From positions 23,121-87,120 of the forward strand of contig NZ_JAKSYC010000158.1 of NCBI RefSeq assembly GCF_022829585.1: a stretch of 64,000 nucleotides of DNA. The letters run 5' to 3'. The position numbers and the translations under genes were made by a program. This DNA comes from Methylobacterium sp. J-026 (GTDB lineage: Bacteria; Pseudomonadota; Alphaproteobacteria; Rhizobiales; Beijerinckiaceae). This document shows positions 55,303-64,000 of this stretch, piece by piece; the first letter of the stretch is position 1, and each line of letters opens with the position of its first letter. A model generated the notes under the pieces. It was not told the DNA's origin, did not search any database, and saw only the letters and a program-made list of their open reading frames with translations.

Positions 55303-55959
55303 ATGACGGCTGCTACGCTCACCATCTCGAGCCGCAACTACTCCTCCTGGTCCCTGCGGGGTTGGCTGATCTGCCGGATGGCCGGGCTCGATTTCCACAC
55401 GGAGGTCCTGTCCGGCGCCGATGCCGGCAGCCGGGCGGAGTTGCTGCACCTGTCGCCGTCCTTCCTCGTGCCGCGCCTGCGCCACGGCGACGTGGTCGTC
55501 TGGGACACGCTGGCCATCGCCGAATATCTTGCCGAGACCTTCCCGGAGGCCGGCTTCCTGCCCGGCAGCGTCGCGGAGCGGGCCCATTGCCGCTCGATTT
55601 CCGGCGAGATGCATTCCGGCTTCGTGAACCTGCGCTCGGCCCTGCCGATGAACCTGCGCGCCTTCCACCCGGGCTTCCGGGTATTCAACGGCGCGAAGGC
55701 CGATATCGACCGCATCTGCACGATCTTCGACGATTGCCTCGACCGCTACGAGGGGCCGTACCTGTTCGGCGCCCGGCCCGGCCTGGCCGATGCCCTGTAC
55801 GCCCCGGTCTGCACCCGCTTCCGCACCTACGACGTCGCTCTGCCGCCCCGCGCCGCCGCCTATCGCGACACGATCCTGCACTGGCCGCTGATGGTCGAGT
55901 GGGCCGAGGCCGCCGCCGACGAGCCGGACGAGATCGAAGAGCTGGAAATGGAGTTCTGA
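55303..55959 (+). CDS. Glutathione S-transferase
   Basis: The 218-residue protein has an N-terminal thioredoxin-like domain (LTISSRNYSSWSLRGWLICR, with SPSFLVPRL around the cis-Pro and VVWDTLAIAEYLAETFPEAG) and a helical C-terminal domain with the GLADALYAPVCTRF motif. Such cytosolic GSTs conjugate or reduce electrophiles with glutathione; substrate unknown. The ATG at 55303 is chosen because GGGGGCAGGA lies just before it. It is about 100 bases beyond ccmH and may be independently transcribed. Confidence 0.9.
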   Translation: MTAATLTISSRNYSSWSLRGWLICRMAGLDFHTEVLSGADAGSRAELLHLSPSFLVPRLRHGDVVVWDTLAIAEYLAETFPEAGFLPGSVAERAHCRSISGEMHSGFVNLRSALPMNLRAFHPGFRVFNGAKADIDRICTIFDDCLDRYEGPYLFGARPGLADALYAPVCTRFRTYDVALPPRAAAYRDTILHWPLMVEWAEAAADEPDEIEELEMEF

Positions 55960-56275
55960 ACCGGCGGCCCGATGGGCGCGACCCGGGGCGCTCCCGGTGC
56001 GTGCAGCGTCACCGCGGGACGGCGAGCTTCCGGGGCAGCATGCAATTTCTTGCAGGGCACAAAGCCTTGTTGCGGTGCAAGAACGTTTCTCCGGCAGTAG
56101 GCCGGTTCTAAGAACGCGTTCTGTGACAGCCATTTACCGACGCCCTTGCTGCGACCGTACGGCAGGTGACAGTTCGACAGGCGTCCTTTGTCGAGCGACC
56201 GGACAGCACGATTGAAGCCGACCGGCATTTCTGTTCCTCTTTGCATTAGAAAAGGAACAGACTGGGTTGGAAATC
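55960..56275 (+). promoter_or_regulatory. Regulatory region upstream of the formate dehydrogenase operon
   Basis: A 316-base gap with several dyads. TGCAATTTCTTGCA (56041-56054) and CTTGTTGCGGTGCAAG (56066-56081) share TTGCa/tGCAA arms and fit the T-N11-A form of LysR-regulator sites. Two overlapping palindromes follow: GTTCTAAGAAC (56105-56115) and AGAACGCGTTCT (56111-56122). Formate dehydrogenase operons of this type are commonly controlled by a LysR protein; one begins at 63799. Factor assignment is inference. Confidence 0.5.
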
Positions 56276-56749
56276 ATGGCGCGTCACGAGCCCTGGAGCG
56301 CGGAACGCGCCACCGGGATCATCGCCGAACATACCCATCTCGAAGGGGCGACGCTGCCGATCCTGCACGCGCTGCAGGAGACCTTCGGCTACGTCGACCA
56401 GGGGGCCGTGCCGCTGATCGCGGAGGCGCTGAACCTGTCGCGCGCCGAGGTGCATGGCTGCGTCACCTTCTACCACGACTTCCGCGCGCATCCGGCCGGC
56501 CGCCACGAGGTGAAGCTGTGCCGGGCCGAGGCCTGCCAGGCCATGGGTTCGGACAAGCTCCACCGGGAGATCCTCGGCCGCCTCGGCTGCGGCTGGCACG
56601 AAACCACCGCCGATGGCGGCGCCACGGTCGAGCCGGTCTACTGCCTCGGCCTCTGCGCCAACGGCCCCGCCGCTTTGGTGGACGGTGAGCCCCTGGCGCA
56701 CCTGACCGCCGACGCCCTCGAAGCTGCCCTGACGGAGGTGCGCCAGTGA
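56276..56749 (+). CDS. fdsG: NAD-dependent formate dehydrogenase gamma subunit (NuoE-like)
   Basis: The 157-residue protein resembles NuoE: LPILHALQETFGYVDQGAVP, LNLSRAEVHGCVTFYHDFRA, and four [2Fe-2S] ligands in CRAEACQAMG and VYCLGLCANGP. It passes electrons from the alpha subunit toward the flavin subunit. The ATG at 56276 starts MARHEPWSAE; an in-frame TTG nine bases upstream is less likely. It corresponds to Fdh2C of Methylobacterium extorquens in gene order. It overlaps fdsB by four bases. Confidence 0.92.
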   Translation: MARHEPWSAERATGIIAEHTHLEGATLPILHALQETFGYVDQGAVPLIAEALNLSRAEVHGCVTFYHDFRAHPAGRHEVKLCRAEACQAMGSDKLHREILGRLGCGWHETTADGGATVEPVYCLGLCANGPAALVDGEPLAHLTADALEAALTEVRQ

Positions 56750-58305
56750 GCGTCACGCTCTACGTTCCCCGCGACGCCGTCGCCCTCGGCCTCGGCGCCA
56801 ACAAGGTCGCCCGCGCCCTGTTCGCCGGCGCCGAGCGCCGCGGCCTCGACGTCACCATCGTGCGCACCGGCTCCCGGGGCCTGACCTGGCTGGAGCCGAT
56901 GGTCGAGGTCGGCACGCCGGAGGGGCGGATCGCCTACGGCCCGGTGAAGATCGAGGACGTCGACGCCCTGCTCGACGCCGGTCTGACCACGGGCGGCGAC
57001 CACGCCCTGCGCCTCGGCGACCCCGAAAAGATCCCCTACCTCGCCCGGCAGCAGCGCCTGACCTTCCACCGCTGCGGCGTGATCGATCCGGTCTCCGTGG
57101 ACGATTACCGGGCCCATGGCGGCTATCGCGGCCTCGAGGCCGCGCTGAAACTCGACGCCGAGGGCATCGTCGCGGCGGTGCGCGAGTCCGGCCTGCGCGG
57201 CCGGGGCGGCGCCGGCTTCCCGGCGGGCATCAAGTGGAACACGGTGATGCTCGCCAAGGGCGAGCAGAAATACGTCGTCTGCAACGCCGACGAGGGCGAT
57301 TCCGGCACCTTCGCCGACCGGATGATGATGGAGGGCGACCCCTTCAACCTCATCGAGGGCATGACCATCGCCGGGATCGCGACCGGCGCCACCCGCGGCT
57401 ACATCTACCTGCGCTCGGAGTATCCGCAGGCGTTCGCGACGCTGAAGGAAGCGATCGCCAACGGTATCAACGCCGGCGTTCTCGGCGACGACATCCTGGG
57501 TTCGGGTAAAAAATTCCACCTGGAGGTGCGGCTTGGAGCCGGCGCCTATATCTGCGGTGAGGAGACCTCGCTGCTGGAGAGCCTGGAGGGCAAGCGCGGC
57601 ATCGTCCGGGCCAAGCCGCCGATCCCGGCGCTCAAGGGTTTTCTGGGCAAGCCGACGCTGGTCAACAACGTCATGACCTTCACGGCCGTGCCGTGGATCC
57701 TGGAGCATGGCGCCCAGGCCTATGCCGATTACGGCATGGGCCGCTCCCTCGGCACCCTGCCGATCCAGCTCGCCGGCAACGTCAAGCACGGCGGCCTGAT
57801 CGAGATGGCCTTCGGCATCACCCTGCGGCAGGTGATCGAGGAGTTCGGCGGCGGCACCCGATCGGGCCGGCCGGTCCGGGCCGTGCAGGTCGGCGGGCCG
57901 CTCGGGGCCTACTTCCCCGATCACCTGCTCGACACGCCGCTGGATTACGAGGCGATGGCGGCCCAGAAGGGCCTCGTCGGCCATGGCGGCATCGTCGTGT
58001 TCGACGACACCGTCGACATGGCGAGCCAGGCCCGCTTCGCCTTCGAGTTCTGCGCGACCGAGTCGTGCGGCAAGTGCACCCCGTGCCGCATCGGCGCGAC
58101 CCGGGGCGTCGAGACGATGGACAAGGTGATCGCCGGCATTCGGCCGGAGGCGAACCTGAAGCTGGTCGCGGACCTCTGCGAGGTCATGACCGACGGGTCG
58201 CTCTGCGCCATGGGTGGGCTCACGCCGATGCCCGTGATGAGCGCGATCACCCACTTTCCCGAGGATTTTCGCCGCGCGGGCTCGCTGCCTGCGGCGGCCG
58301 AGTGA
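56746..58305 (+). CDS. fdsB: NAD-dependent formate dehydrogenase beta subunit (NuoF-like, FMN and NAD binding)
   Basis: The 519-residue protein has the NuoF signatures: SGLRGRGGAGFPAGIKWNTV (FMN/NADH), VCNADEGDSGTFADRMMMEG, GAYICGEETSLLESLEGKRG, and [4Fe-4S] ligands in ESCGKCTPCRIG. The N-terminal 120 residues form the thioredoxin-like extension seen in FdsB. It takes electrons from FdsG/FdsA to reduce NAD+. It begins with GTG overlapping the fdsG stop. Confidence 0.94.
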   Translation: MSVTLYVPRDAVALGLGANKVARALFAGAERRGLDVTIVRTGSRGLTWLEPMVEVGTPEGRIAYGPVKIEDVDALLDAGLTTGGDHALRLGDPEKIPYLARQQRLTFHRCGVIDPVSVDDYRAHGGYRGLEAALKLDAEGIVAAVRESGLRGRGGAGFPAGIKWNTVMLAKGEQKYVVCNADEGDSGTFADRMMMEGDPFNLIEGMTIAGIATGATRGYIYLRSEYPQAFATLKEAIANGINAGVLGDDILGSGKKFHLEVRLGAGAYICGEETSLLESLEGKRGIVRAKPPIPALKGFLGKPTLVNNVMTFTAVPWILEHGAQAYADYGMGRSLGTLPIQLAGNVKHGGLIEMAFGITLRQVIEEFGGGTRSGRPVRAVQVGGPLGAYFPDHLLDTPLDYEAMAAQKGLVGHGGIVVFDDTVDMASQARFAFEFCATESCGKCTPCRIGATRGVETMDKVIAGIRPEANLKLVADLCEVMTDGSLCAMGGLTPMPVMSAITHFPEDFRRAGSLPAAAE

Positions 58306-58314
58306 GGTAGCGCC

Positions 58315-61176
58315 ATGGCCCTCATCAAAGAGATCGACTACGGCACGCCGATCCGCGTCGCGGAGCAGACCGTCACCCTGACGATCGACGGCATGAGCGT
58401 GACGGTTCCGGCCGGCACCTCGGTGATGGCGGCGGCGATGCATGCCGGCACGCAGATCCCGAAGCTCTGCGCCACCGACTCGCTGGAGCCCTTCGGCTCC
58501 TGCCGCCTCTGCCTCGTGGAGATCGAGGGACGGCGCGGCACGCCGGCCTCGTGCACGACGCCGGCCGAGAACGGCATGGTGGTGCACACGCAGAACGAGA
58601 AGCTCGCCAAGCTCCGCAAGGGCGTGATGGAGCTCTACATCTCCGATCACCCGCTGACCTGCCTGACCTGCGCGGCCAACGGCGATTGCGAGCTGCAGGA
58701 CATGGCGGGCGTCGTCGGCCTGCGCGACGTGCGCTACGGCTACGAGGGCGACAACCACGTCGCCCCGACCGCGGAAAAATACCTGCCGAAGGACGAGTCG
58801 AACCCGTACTTCACCTACGACCCGTCGAAGTGCATCGTCTGCAACCGCTGCGTCCGCGCCTGCGAGGAGGTGCAGGGCACCTTCGCGCTGACCATCGCGG
58901 GGCGCGGCTTCGACAGCCGCGTGGCGGCCGGCCCGACCAACTTTTTCGAATCCGAGTGTGTCTCGTGCGGCGCCTGCGTGCAGGCCTGCCCGACCGCGAC
59001 GCTCCAGGAAAAATCGATCCACGAATTCGGCCAGCCCGAGCACGCGGAGGTCACGACCTGCGCCTATTGTGGCGTCGGCTGCTCGTTCAAGGCCGAGATG
59101 CAGGGCGAGCGCGTCGTCCGCATGGTCCCCTACAAGGGCGGCAAGGCCAACGAGGGCCATAGCTGCGTCAAGGGCCGCTTCGCCTACGGCTACGCCACCC
59201 ACAAGGACCGCATCACCAAGCCGATGATCCGCGAGAAGATCACCGATCCGTGGCGCGAGGTTTCTTGGGAAGAAGCCATCGACCGGGCGGCGAGCGAGTT
59301 CAAACGCATCCAGGCGACATACGGAAAAGATTCGGTCGGCGGCATCACCTCGTCGCGCTGCACCAACGAGGAGGCCTACCTCGTCCAGAAGCTCGTGCGC
59401 GCCGCCTTCGGCAACAACAACGTCGATACCTGCGCCCGCGTCTGCCATTCGCCGACCGGCTACGGCCTGATGTCGACGCTCGGCACCTCCGCCGGCACCC
59501 AGGACTTCAAGTCGGTCGAGAATTCCGACGTGATCCTGGTGATCGGCGCCAACCCGACCGATGGCCACCCGGTCTTCGGCTCGCGGATGAAGAAGCGCCT
59601 CCGGCAAGGGGCAAAGCTCATCGTCGCGGACCCGCGCAAGATCGACCTCGTGAAGTCGCCCCACATCAAGGCCGACTTCCACCTGCCGCTGAAGCCCGGC
59701 TCCAACGTCGCCTTCATCAATTCGCTGGCGCACGTGATCGTCACCGAGGGCCTGGTCGACGAGGCCTATATCCGCGAGCGCTGCGACCTCGCCGAGTTCG
59801 AGTCCTGGGCTCGGTTCATCGCCGAGGACCGCCACTCCCCGGAGAACCAGCAGCAATTCACCGGCCTCGACCCGGCGGAGGTCCGCGGGGCGGCCCGGCT
59901 CTACGCCACGGGCGGCGCGGCCGGTATCTACTACGGCCTCGGCGTCACCGAGCACAGCCAGGGCTCGACCATGGTCATGGGCATGGCCAACATCGCCATG
60001 GCCACCGGCAACATCGGCAAGCTCGGCGCCGGCGTGAACCCTCTGCGCGGCCAGAACAACGTCCAGGGCTCCTGCGACATGGGCTCGTTCCCGCACGAGC
60101 TCACCGGCTACCGCCACGTCTCGGACGACGCCACCCGCGAGAGCTTCGAGGCCCTGTGGGGCGCCAAGCTCGACGGCGCGCCGGGCCTGCGCATCACCAA
60201 CATGCTGGACGAGGCGGTCGAGGGCTCGTTCAAGGGGATGTACATCCAGGGCGAGGACATCGCCCAGTCCGACCCCGACACGCACCACGTCACCGCGGGC
60301 CTGATGGCGATGGAGTGCATCGTCATCCAGGACCTGTTCCTGAACGAGACCGCCAAATACGCCCACGTGTTCCTGCCGGGCGCCTCGTTCCTCGAGAAGG
60401 ACGGCACCTTCACCAACGCCGAGCGCCGCATCTCGCGGGTCCGCAAGGTCATGGCGCCGCTCGGCGGCTACGGCGACTGGGAGGGCACGGTGCTGCTCTC
60501 CAACGCGCTGGGCTACAAGATGGAATACAGCCACCCGTCCGAGATCATGGACGAGATCGCCGGCCTGACGCCGAGCTTCACCGGCGTGTCCTACGCCAAG
60601 CTCGACGAACTCGGGTCGGTGCAGTGGCCCTGCAACGAGAAGGCGCCGCTGGGCACGCCCATGATGCACGTGGACCGGTTCGTCCGCGGCAAGGGCCGGT
60701 TCATGATCACCGAGTTCGTGGCCACCGAGGAGCGGACGGGGGCGAAGTTCCCGCTGATCCTCACCACGGGCCGGATCCTGTCCCAGTACAATGTCGGCGC
60801 GCAGACGAGGCGCACCGAGAACTCGCGCTGGCACGAGGAGGACGTGCTGGAGATCCACCCGTTCGACGCCGAGCTGCGCGGCGTCGTGGACGGCGACCTC
60901 GTGTCCCTGGAGAGCCGCTCGGGCGACATCGCGTTGAAGGCCAAGGTCTCGGAACGGATGCAGCCCGGCGTGGTCTACACGACCTTCCACCACGCCAAGA
61001 CCGGCGCCAACGTCATCACCACCGACTTCTCGGATTGGGCGACCAACTGCCCCGAATACAAGGTGACGGCGGTACAGGTCCGGCGGACCAACCGGCCGTC
61101 CGACTGGCAGGCGCAGTTCTACGAGGAGGATTTCTCGCTGACGCGCATCGCCCAGCGCCTCGACGCGGCGGAGTGA
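58315..61176 (+). CDS. fdsA: Formate dehydrogenase alpha (catalytic) subunit, Mo/W-bis-MGD enzyme
   Basis: The 953-residue protein oxidises formate to CO2. The N-terminal [2Fe-2S] domain (CRLCLVEI and related cysteines), a NuoG-like DHPLTCLTCAANGDCELQD motif, two ferredoxin-type clusters (CIVCNRCVRACEE; CVSCGACVQACP), and the CAYCGVGCSF cluster precede the molybdopterin domain. The metal ligand is cysteine, not selenocysteine: C377 followed by H378 in ARVCHSPTGYGL. A C-terminal molybdopterin dinucleotide-binding domain follows (LTTGRILSQYNVGAQTRR). It matches the soluble NAD-linked FdsA/Fdh2A type and not FdhF. It is nine bases from fdsB. Confidence 0.95.
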   Translation: MALIKEIDYGTPIRVAEQTVTLTIDGMSVTVPAGTSVMAAAMHAGTQIPKLCATDSLEPFGSCRLCLVEIEGRRGTPASCTTPAENGMVVHTQNEKLAKLRKGVMELYISDHPLTCLTCAANGDCELQDMAGVVGLRDVRYGYEGDNHVAPTAEKYLPKDESNPYFTYDPSKCIVCNRCVRACEEVQGTFALTIAGRGFDSRVAAGPTNFFESECVSCGACVQACPTATLQEKSIHEFGQPEHAEVTTCAYCGVGCSFKAEMQGERVVRMVPYKGGKANEGHSCVKGRFAYGYATHKDRITKPMIREKITDPWREVSWEEAIDRAASEFKRIQATYGKDSVGGITSSRCTNEEAYLVQKLVRAAFGNNNVDTCARVCHSPTGYGLMSTLGTSAGTQDFKSVENSDVILVIGANPTDGHPVFGSRMKKRLRQGAKLIVADPRKIDLVKSPHIKADFHLPLKPGSNVAFINSLAHVIVTEGLVDEAYIRERCDLAEFESWARFIAEDRHSPENQQQFTGLDPAEVRGAARLYATGGAAGIYYGLGVTEHSQGSTMVMGMANIAMATGNIGKLGAGVNPLRGQNNVQGSCDMGSFPHELTGYRHVSDDATRESFEALWGAKLDGAPGLRITNMLDEAVEGSFKGMYIQGEDIAQSDPDTHHVTAGLMAMECIVIQDLFLNETAKYAHVFLPGASFLEKDGTFTNAERRISRVRKVMAPLGGYGDWEGTVLLSNALGYKMEYSHPSEIMDEIAGLTPSFTGVSYAKLDELGSVQWPCNEKAPLGTPMMHVDRFVRGKGRFMITEFVATEERTGAKFPLILTTGRILSQYNVGAQTRRTENSRWHEEDVLEIHPFDAELRGVVDGDLVSLESRSGDIALKAKVSERMQPGVVYTTFHHAKTGANVITTDFSDWATNCPEYKVTAVQVRRTNRPSDWQAQFYEEDFSLTRIAQRLDAAE

Positions 61177-61180
61177 GGCG

Positions 61181-61474
61181 ATGAGCGCGCAGACCCAGGA
61201 GGACAAGCTCCTCCGCATGGCCAACCAGATCGCCACCTTCTTCCGGTCCTACCCGGAGGAGGAGGCGGTGGCCGGAATACACAAGCACATCGTGGCCTTC
61301 TGGACGCCCAAGATGGTCTCGAGGCTCGAAGCCGCCCTGCCGGCGATGGGCGACCGGGCCGACGACCTGGTGCAGCGGGCCCTGCGCGGCGCCGAGCCCC
61401 AGGCCGAGAGCCCGGTGCGCTCGGCGACCCGCGACCCGCAGAAGCTCGGCGAAGGCGCCAGCGACGCCGGCTGA
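61181..61474 (+). CDS. fdsD: Formate dehydrogenase delta subunit
   Basis: The 97-residue protein (KLLRMANQIATFFRSYPEEE, then AVAGIHKHIVAFWTPKM and a C-terminal tail) fits FdsD, a small subunit tied to assembly or activity of the FdsABG complex. It starts four bases after the fdsA stop. The sulfurtransferase gene fdsC/fdhD found in some fds operons is not next; a terminator follows instead, so the maturation factor must be encoded elsewhere. Confidence 0.92.
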   Translation: MSAQTQEDKLLRMANQIATFFRSYPEEEAVAGIHKHIVAFWTPKMVSRLEAALPAMGDRADDLVQRALRGAEPQAESPVRSATRDPQKLGEGASDAG

Positions 61475-61514
61475 CGCGGCCGGCAAAGACGTCACGGCGT
61501 GGTTTTGATCGCGA

Positions 61515-61552
61515 CCCCGGTGCCCGGATCCTGCGGGCGCCGGGGCTTTTTT
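61515..61552 (+). terminator. Rho-independent terminator of the fds operon
   Basis: CCCCGGTGCCCG pairs with CGGGCGCCGGGG (one wobble) around a seven-base loop, directly followed by CTTTTTT. Located 40 bases after the fdsD stop. Confidence 0.88.
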
Positions 61553-61675
61553 ATCGTGCCGGCGCGTAGGGAACGCTTCGGCTGCCGGTCTCGCATGAAG
61601 GGCTGACCCGATATGCGGGAGCCCAGGGTCCACGGCACGAATCGAGACGGCTCGGATCGGCTGTCCAGCCCTCGA

Positions 61676-61789
61676 CCTCATCCTGAGGTGTCGGAGCGTG
61701 GCGCAGGCCTCGAAGGAGCCCTCCACACGCCACGGCAATCCCTGGGGCCCTCCGTCGAGCCCCGCTGACGCGGTCACCTCAGGATGAGG
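61676..61789. repeat. Intergenic repeat with perfect 15-bp terminal inverted repeats
   Basis: CCTCATCCTGAGGTG (61676-61690) and CACCTCAGGATGAGG (61775-61789) bound a 114-base unit of a type common between Rhizobiales genes. The rest of the 61553-62040 gap holds the promoter of the transporter gene; GGGGAGTGA before 62041 is its likely ribosome binding site. Confidence 0.8.
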
Positions 61790-62040
61790 AGGGGAGACGG
61801 GACTCGTCCGGTCGCCGCTTTACCGGTCGCTGGCGTGTGCTGTGGCGGGGCCTTCGAGGTCGCGGCAGACCGCGGGCTCCCCCTCGGGCAATCTTCGGCG
61901 CGCAGCGGTTCGCCTACAGATTGCGCAGTTTGAGAGGAAATCTGTCCACTCAGCGTGCATCGCGCTAGCACCGTGTACACAGATCGCGCATCCTGCGGCA
62001 TCGAGCGGTCCATCGACGTGATCGCCGCGGGGAGTGAATC

Positions 62041-63702
62041 ATGGGTGCTGGAGTGGCGGGTGTGGTCGCACCCGGCGATACGCCGGGTCTGCTGTCGCGG
62101 GAGCGGATCGTCGCCAAGCCGGGCTTCAACCGGTGGCTGGTGCCGCCGGCGGCGCTGGCGATCCATCTCTGCATCGGCATGGCCTACGGCCTGTCGGTGT
62201 TCTGGCTGCCGCTGACCCGGGCGCTCTCGGTCGGCAAGCCCGCGCCGGCCGCCTGTCCCGACATGGGCGTGATGACCGCCCTGTTCACCACCACCTGCGA
62301 CTGGCGCGTCAGCGACCTCGTCACGGTCTTCTCGATCGGCATCGTCGTCCTCGGCCTGTCTGCGGCCCTGTTCGGCGGGTGGCTGGAACGGGCCGGCCCG
62401 CGCAAGGCCGGCATCGTGGCAGCCCTGTGCTGGGGCGGCGGCTTCCTGATCGGCGCCCTTGGCGTCTACCTCCACCAGCTCTGGCTGGTCTGGCTCGGCA
62501 TGGGCCTGATCGGCGGCATCGGGCTCGGCCTCGGCTACATCTCGCCGGTCTCGACGCTGATCAAGTGGTTCCCCGACCGCCGCGGCATGGCCACCGGCAT
62601 GGCGATCATGGGCTTCGGCGGCGGCGCGATGATCGGCTCCCCGCTGGCCGACGGCCTGATCAAGACGTTTCGCAGCCCCGATTCAGTCGGGGTCTGGCAG
62701 ACGCTGGCCGTGATGGGCCTGGGCTACGTCGTGTTCATGCTGGGCGGCGCCTTCGGCTACCGGGTGCCGCCGGCCGGATGGCGCCCGGACGACTGGACAC
62801 CGGCCGCCTCCAAGAGCGCCATGATCGCCTCGGGCCACGTTCATCTTCGGGACGCGCACAGGACCCTGCAGTTCTGGATGATCTGGCTGGTCCTGTGCCT
62901 CAACGTGTCCGCCGGCATCGGCGTCCTGGCGCTCGCCTCGCCGATGCTCCAGGAGATCTTCGGGGGCTCGCTGATCGGCCTGCCGGGCACCGGCTTCGCG
63001 GCGCTTGATCCCGGCCAGAAGGCGCAGGTCGCGGCGATCGCGGCCGGCTTCGTCGGGCTGCTGTCCCTGTTCAACATCCTGGGCCGGTTCTTCTGGGCCT
63101 CCATGTCGGACCGGATCGGCCGCAAGCTGACCTACGCGACCTTCTTCGCGCTGGGCGGCCTGCTCTACGCGGCCGCGCCCTGGGCGGCGGGGATCGGCTC
63201 GCAGGCCCTGTTCGTGGGGATCTTCTGCGTGATCCTGTCCATGTATGGCGGCGGCTTCGCCACGGTCCCGGCCTATCTCGCCGACGTGTTCGGCACGCAG
63301 TTCGTGGGCGCGATCCACGGCCGCCTGCTGACCGCGTGGTCGACGGCGGGCATCGTCGGGCCGTTCGTGATCACCAAGATCCGCGAGGCCCAGGCGGCGG
63401 CCGGCGTCCAGGGCGCGGATCTCTACGGGCGGACCATGTACGTGCTCGCCGGCTTCCTCGCCGTCGGCTTCGTCTGCAACCTGCTCGTCCGCCCGCTGGC
63501 CAGCCGGTGGTTCATGTCCGATTCGGAGCGCGCCACCCTCGACGTCCGCGCCGGCGCCGCGGCGGCCGGGCCGTCCGGTTCCTTCGGCATCGGCCGCGGC
63601 GGGTTCTCCCCGGCGGCCGCCCTGGCCTGGGCCGTGGTCGGCATCCCGATCGTCTGGGGCATCGGCATCACCCTATCGAAGGCGTTCATCCTGTTCCGCT
63701 GA
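62041..63702 (+). CDS. OFA-family MFS transporter (oxalate/formate antiporter type)
   Basis: A 553-residue polytopic protein with about 12 membrane helices. FNRWLVPPAALAIHLCIGMA, YGLSVFWLPLTRALS and the MFS loop WFPDRRGMATGMAIMGFGGG (oxalate/formate antiporter signature), plus SMYGGGFATVPAYLADVFGT, identify the OFA branch. Family members exchange or import oxalate, formate and related monocarboxylates. Its place after fdsGBAD suggests formate or oxalate supply to the dehydrogenase, but it lies beyond a terminator and a repeat, so it has its own promoter. It is longer than OxlT (418 aa), mainly from an insert after helix 2 and a C-terminal extension. Confidence 0.87.
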   Translation: MGAGVAGVVAPGDTPGLLSRERIVAKPGFNRWLVPPAALAIHLCIGMAYGLSVFWLPLTRALSVGKPAPAACPDMGVMTALFTTTCDWRVSDLVTVFSIGIVVLGLSAALFGGWLERAGPRKAGIVAALCWGGGFLIGALGVYLHQLWLVWLGMGLIGGIGLGLGYISPVSTLIKWFPDRRGMATGMAIMGFGGGAMIGSPLADGLIKTFRSPDSVGVWQTLAVMGLGYVVFMLGGAFGYRVPPAGWRPDDWTPAASKSAMIASGHVHLRDAHRTLQFWMIWLVLCLNVSAGIGVLALASPMLQEIFGGSLIGLPGTGFAALDPGQKAQVAAIAAGFVGLLSLFNILGRFFWASMSDRIGRKLTYATFFALGGLLYAAAPWAAGIGSQALFVGIFCVILSMYGGGFATVPAYLADVFGTQFVGAIHGRLLTAWSTAGIVGPFVITKIREAQAAAGVQGADLYGRTMYVLAGFLAVGFVCNLLVRPLASRWFMSDSERATLDVRAGAAAAGPSGSFGIGRGGFSPAAALAWAVVGIPIVWGIGITLSKAFILFR

Positions 63703-63798
63703 GCGCCCGGATCCGCCGCCTGTTGTGGCTCGGGCGGCGGGTCGCTACCCTCCGGCGTGCTGCGCCGTGCCGGCCTGCGCCGTTCGGAATGCCTCTTG

Positions 63799-64000
63799 GT
63801 GATCGACAAGCTGGACTTCCTGCTCGCGCTCGCCCGCGAGCAGCATTTCGGCCATGCCGCCGAGGCCTGCGGGGTGACCCAGCAGACCCTGTCGGCTGGC
63901 GTGAAGCAGCTGGAGAACCGCTTCGGCGTCCAGCTCGTGCTGCGCGGCTCGCGCTTCCAGGGCTTCACCCCCGAGGGCGAGCGGGTCCTCGCATGGGCGC
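63799..64000 (+). CDS. LysR-family regulator, N-terminal fragment
   Basis: The open frame runs to the window edge (67 codons). IDKLDFLLALAREQHFGHAA and ACGVTQQTLSAGVKQLENRF form a LysR winged helix-turn-helix. GTG at 63799 is taken as start because it precedes the typical first helix; earlier in-frame codons are possible. It may regulate the transporter or the fds operon (FdsR-like), which is inference from position. Confidence 0.85.
   Translation, partial: MIDKLDFLLALAREQHFGHAAEACGVTQQTLSAGVKQLENRFGVQLVLRGSRFQGFTPEGERVLAWA

Noticed and set aside
56638..61236. 1532-codon frame antisense to fdsB and fdsA
   Set aside because: Shadow frame; sense genes carry all cofactor-binding motifs in order.

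Overview
The window is GC-rich throughout, apart from a few AT-richer islands. Its gene content points to an alphaproteobacterium of the Rhizobiales, most likely Methylobacterium or a close relative. The main pointers are an NAD-dependent fds-type formate dehydrogenase operon, a ccmI-E-F-H cytochrome c maturation operon, a gene transfer agent (GTA) tail cluster, a FeuPQ-like two-component system, and a family 2A encapsulin with a cysteine desulfurase cargo. The genus is inferred, not demonstrated.

Layout. 1-2.2 kb: the C-terminus of a family 2A encapsulin shell overlaps its cysteine desulfurase cargo gene (sulfur-storage nanocompartment). 2.2-7.8 kb: a flavin monooxygenase, a D-2-hydroxyacid dehydrogenase, a strong small-RNA candidate with an anti-Shine-Dalgarno-like CCTCCC segment, a cupredoxin, a LysR regulator and a YceI protein. 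7.8-13.3 kb: a giant subtilisin-type autotransporter. 14-18 kb: a GNAT acetyltransferase coupled to an ornithine/lysine/arginine decarboxylase, with a spermidine-synthase-like gene nearby. 18-29.7 kb: small conserved proteins, an M20 amidohydrolase, a PAS protein, a GlcG/HbpS-like protein, an Mfd-like helicase (probably a paralogue), a hybrid histidine kinase and a trypsin-like protease.

29.7-42.8 kb is the tail half of a GTA cluster (homologues of Rhodobacter capsulatus GTA gp6 to gp15 plus a DUF2793 fibre-like protein). Terminase, portal, protease and capsid genes do not precede it. A HigBA-type toxin-antitoxin pair and a chemoreceptor gene lie between gp14 and gp15. It is followed by a lysozyme and three small membrane proteins that resemble a lysis cassette.

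45-49 kb: a PepSY protein, a response regulator, a PrpF-family isomerase and a sensor kinase in one apparent operon. 49-55.2 kb: ccmI, ccmE, ccmF and ccmH; an AT-richer insert with a small ORF and a GNAT gene splits ccmI from ccmE. 55.3-64 kb: a glutathione transferase, fdsGBAD (formate oxidation to CO2 with NADH formation), an oxalate/formate-type MFS transporter, and the start of a LysR regulator.

A recurring theme is short palindromic, MITE-like repeats. Most are intergenic, but two lie inside reading frames: one fuses GTA gp10 to the tail chaperone, the other supplies the N-terminus of CcmH. No rRNA, tRNA or CRISPR array was seen.
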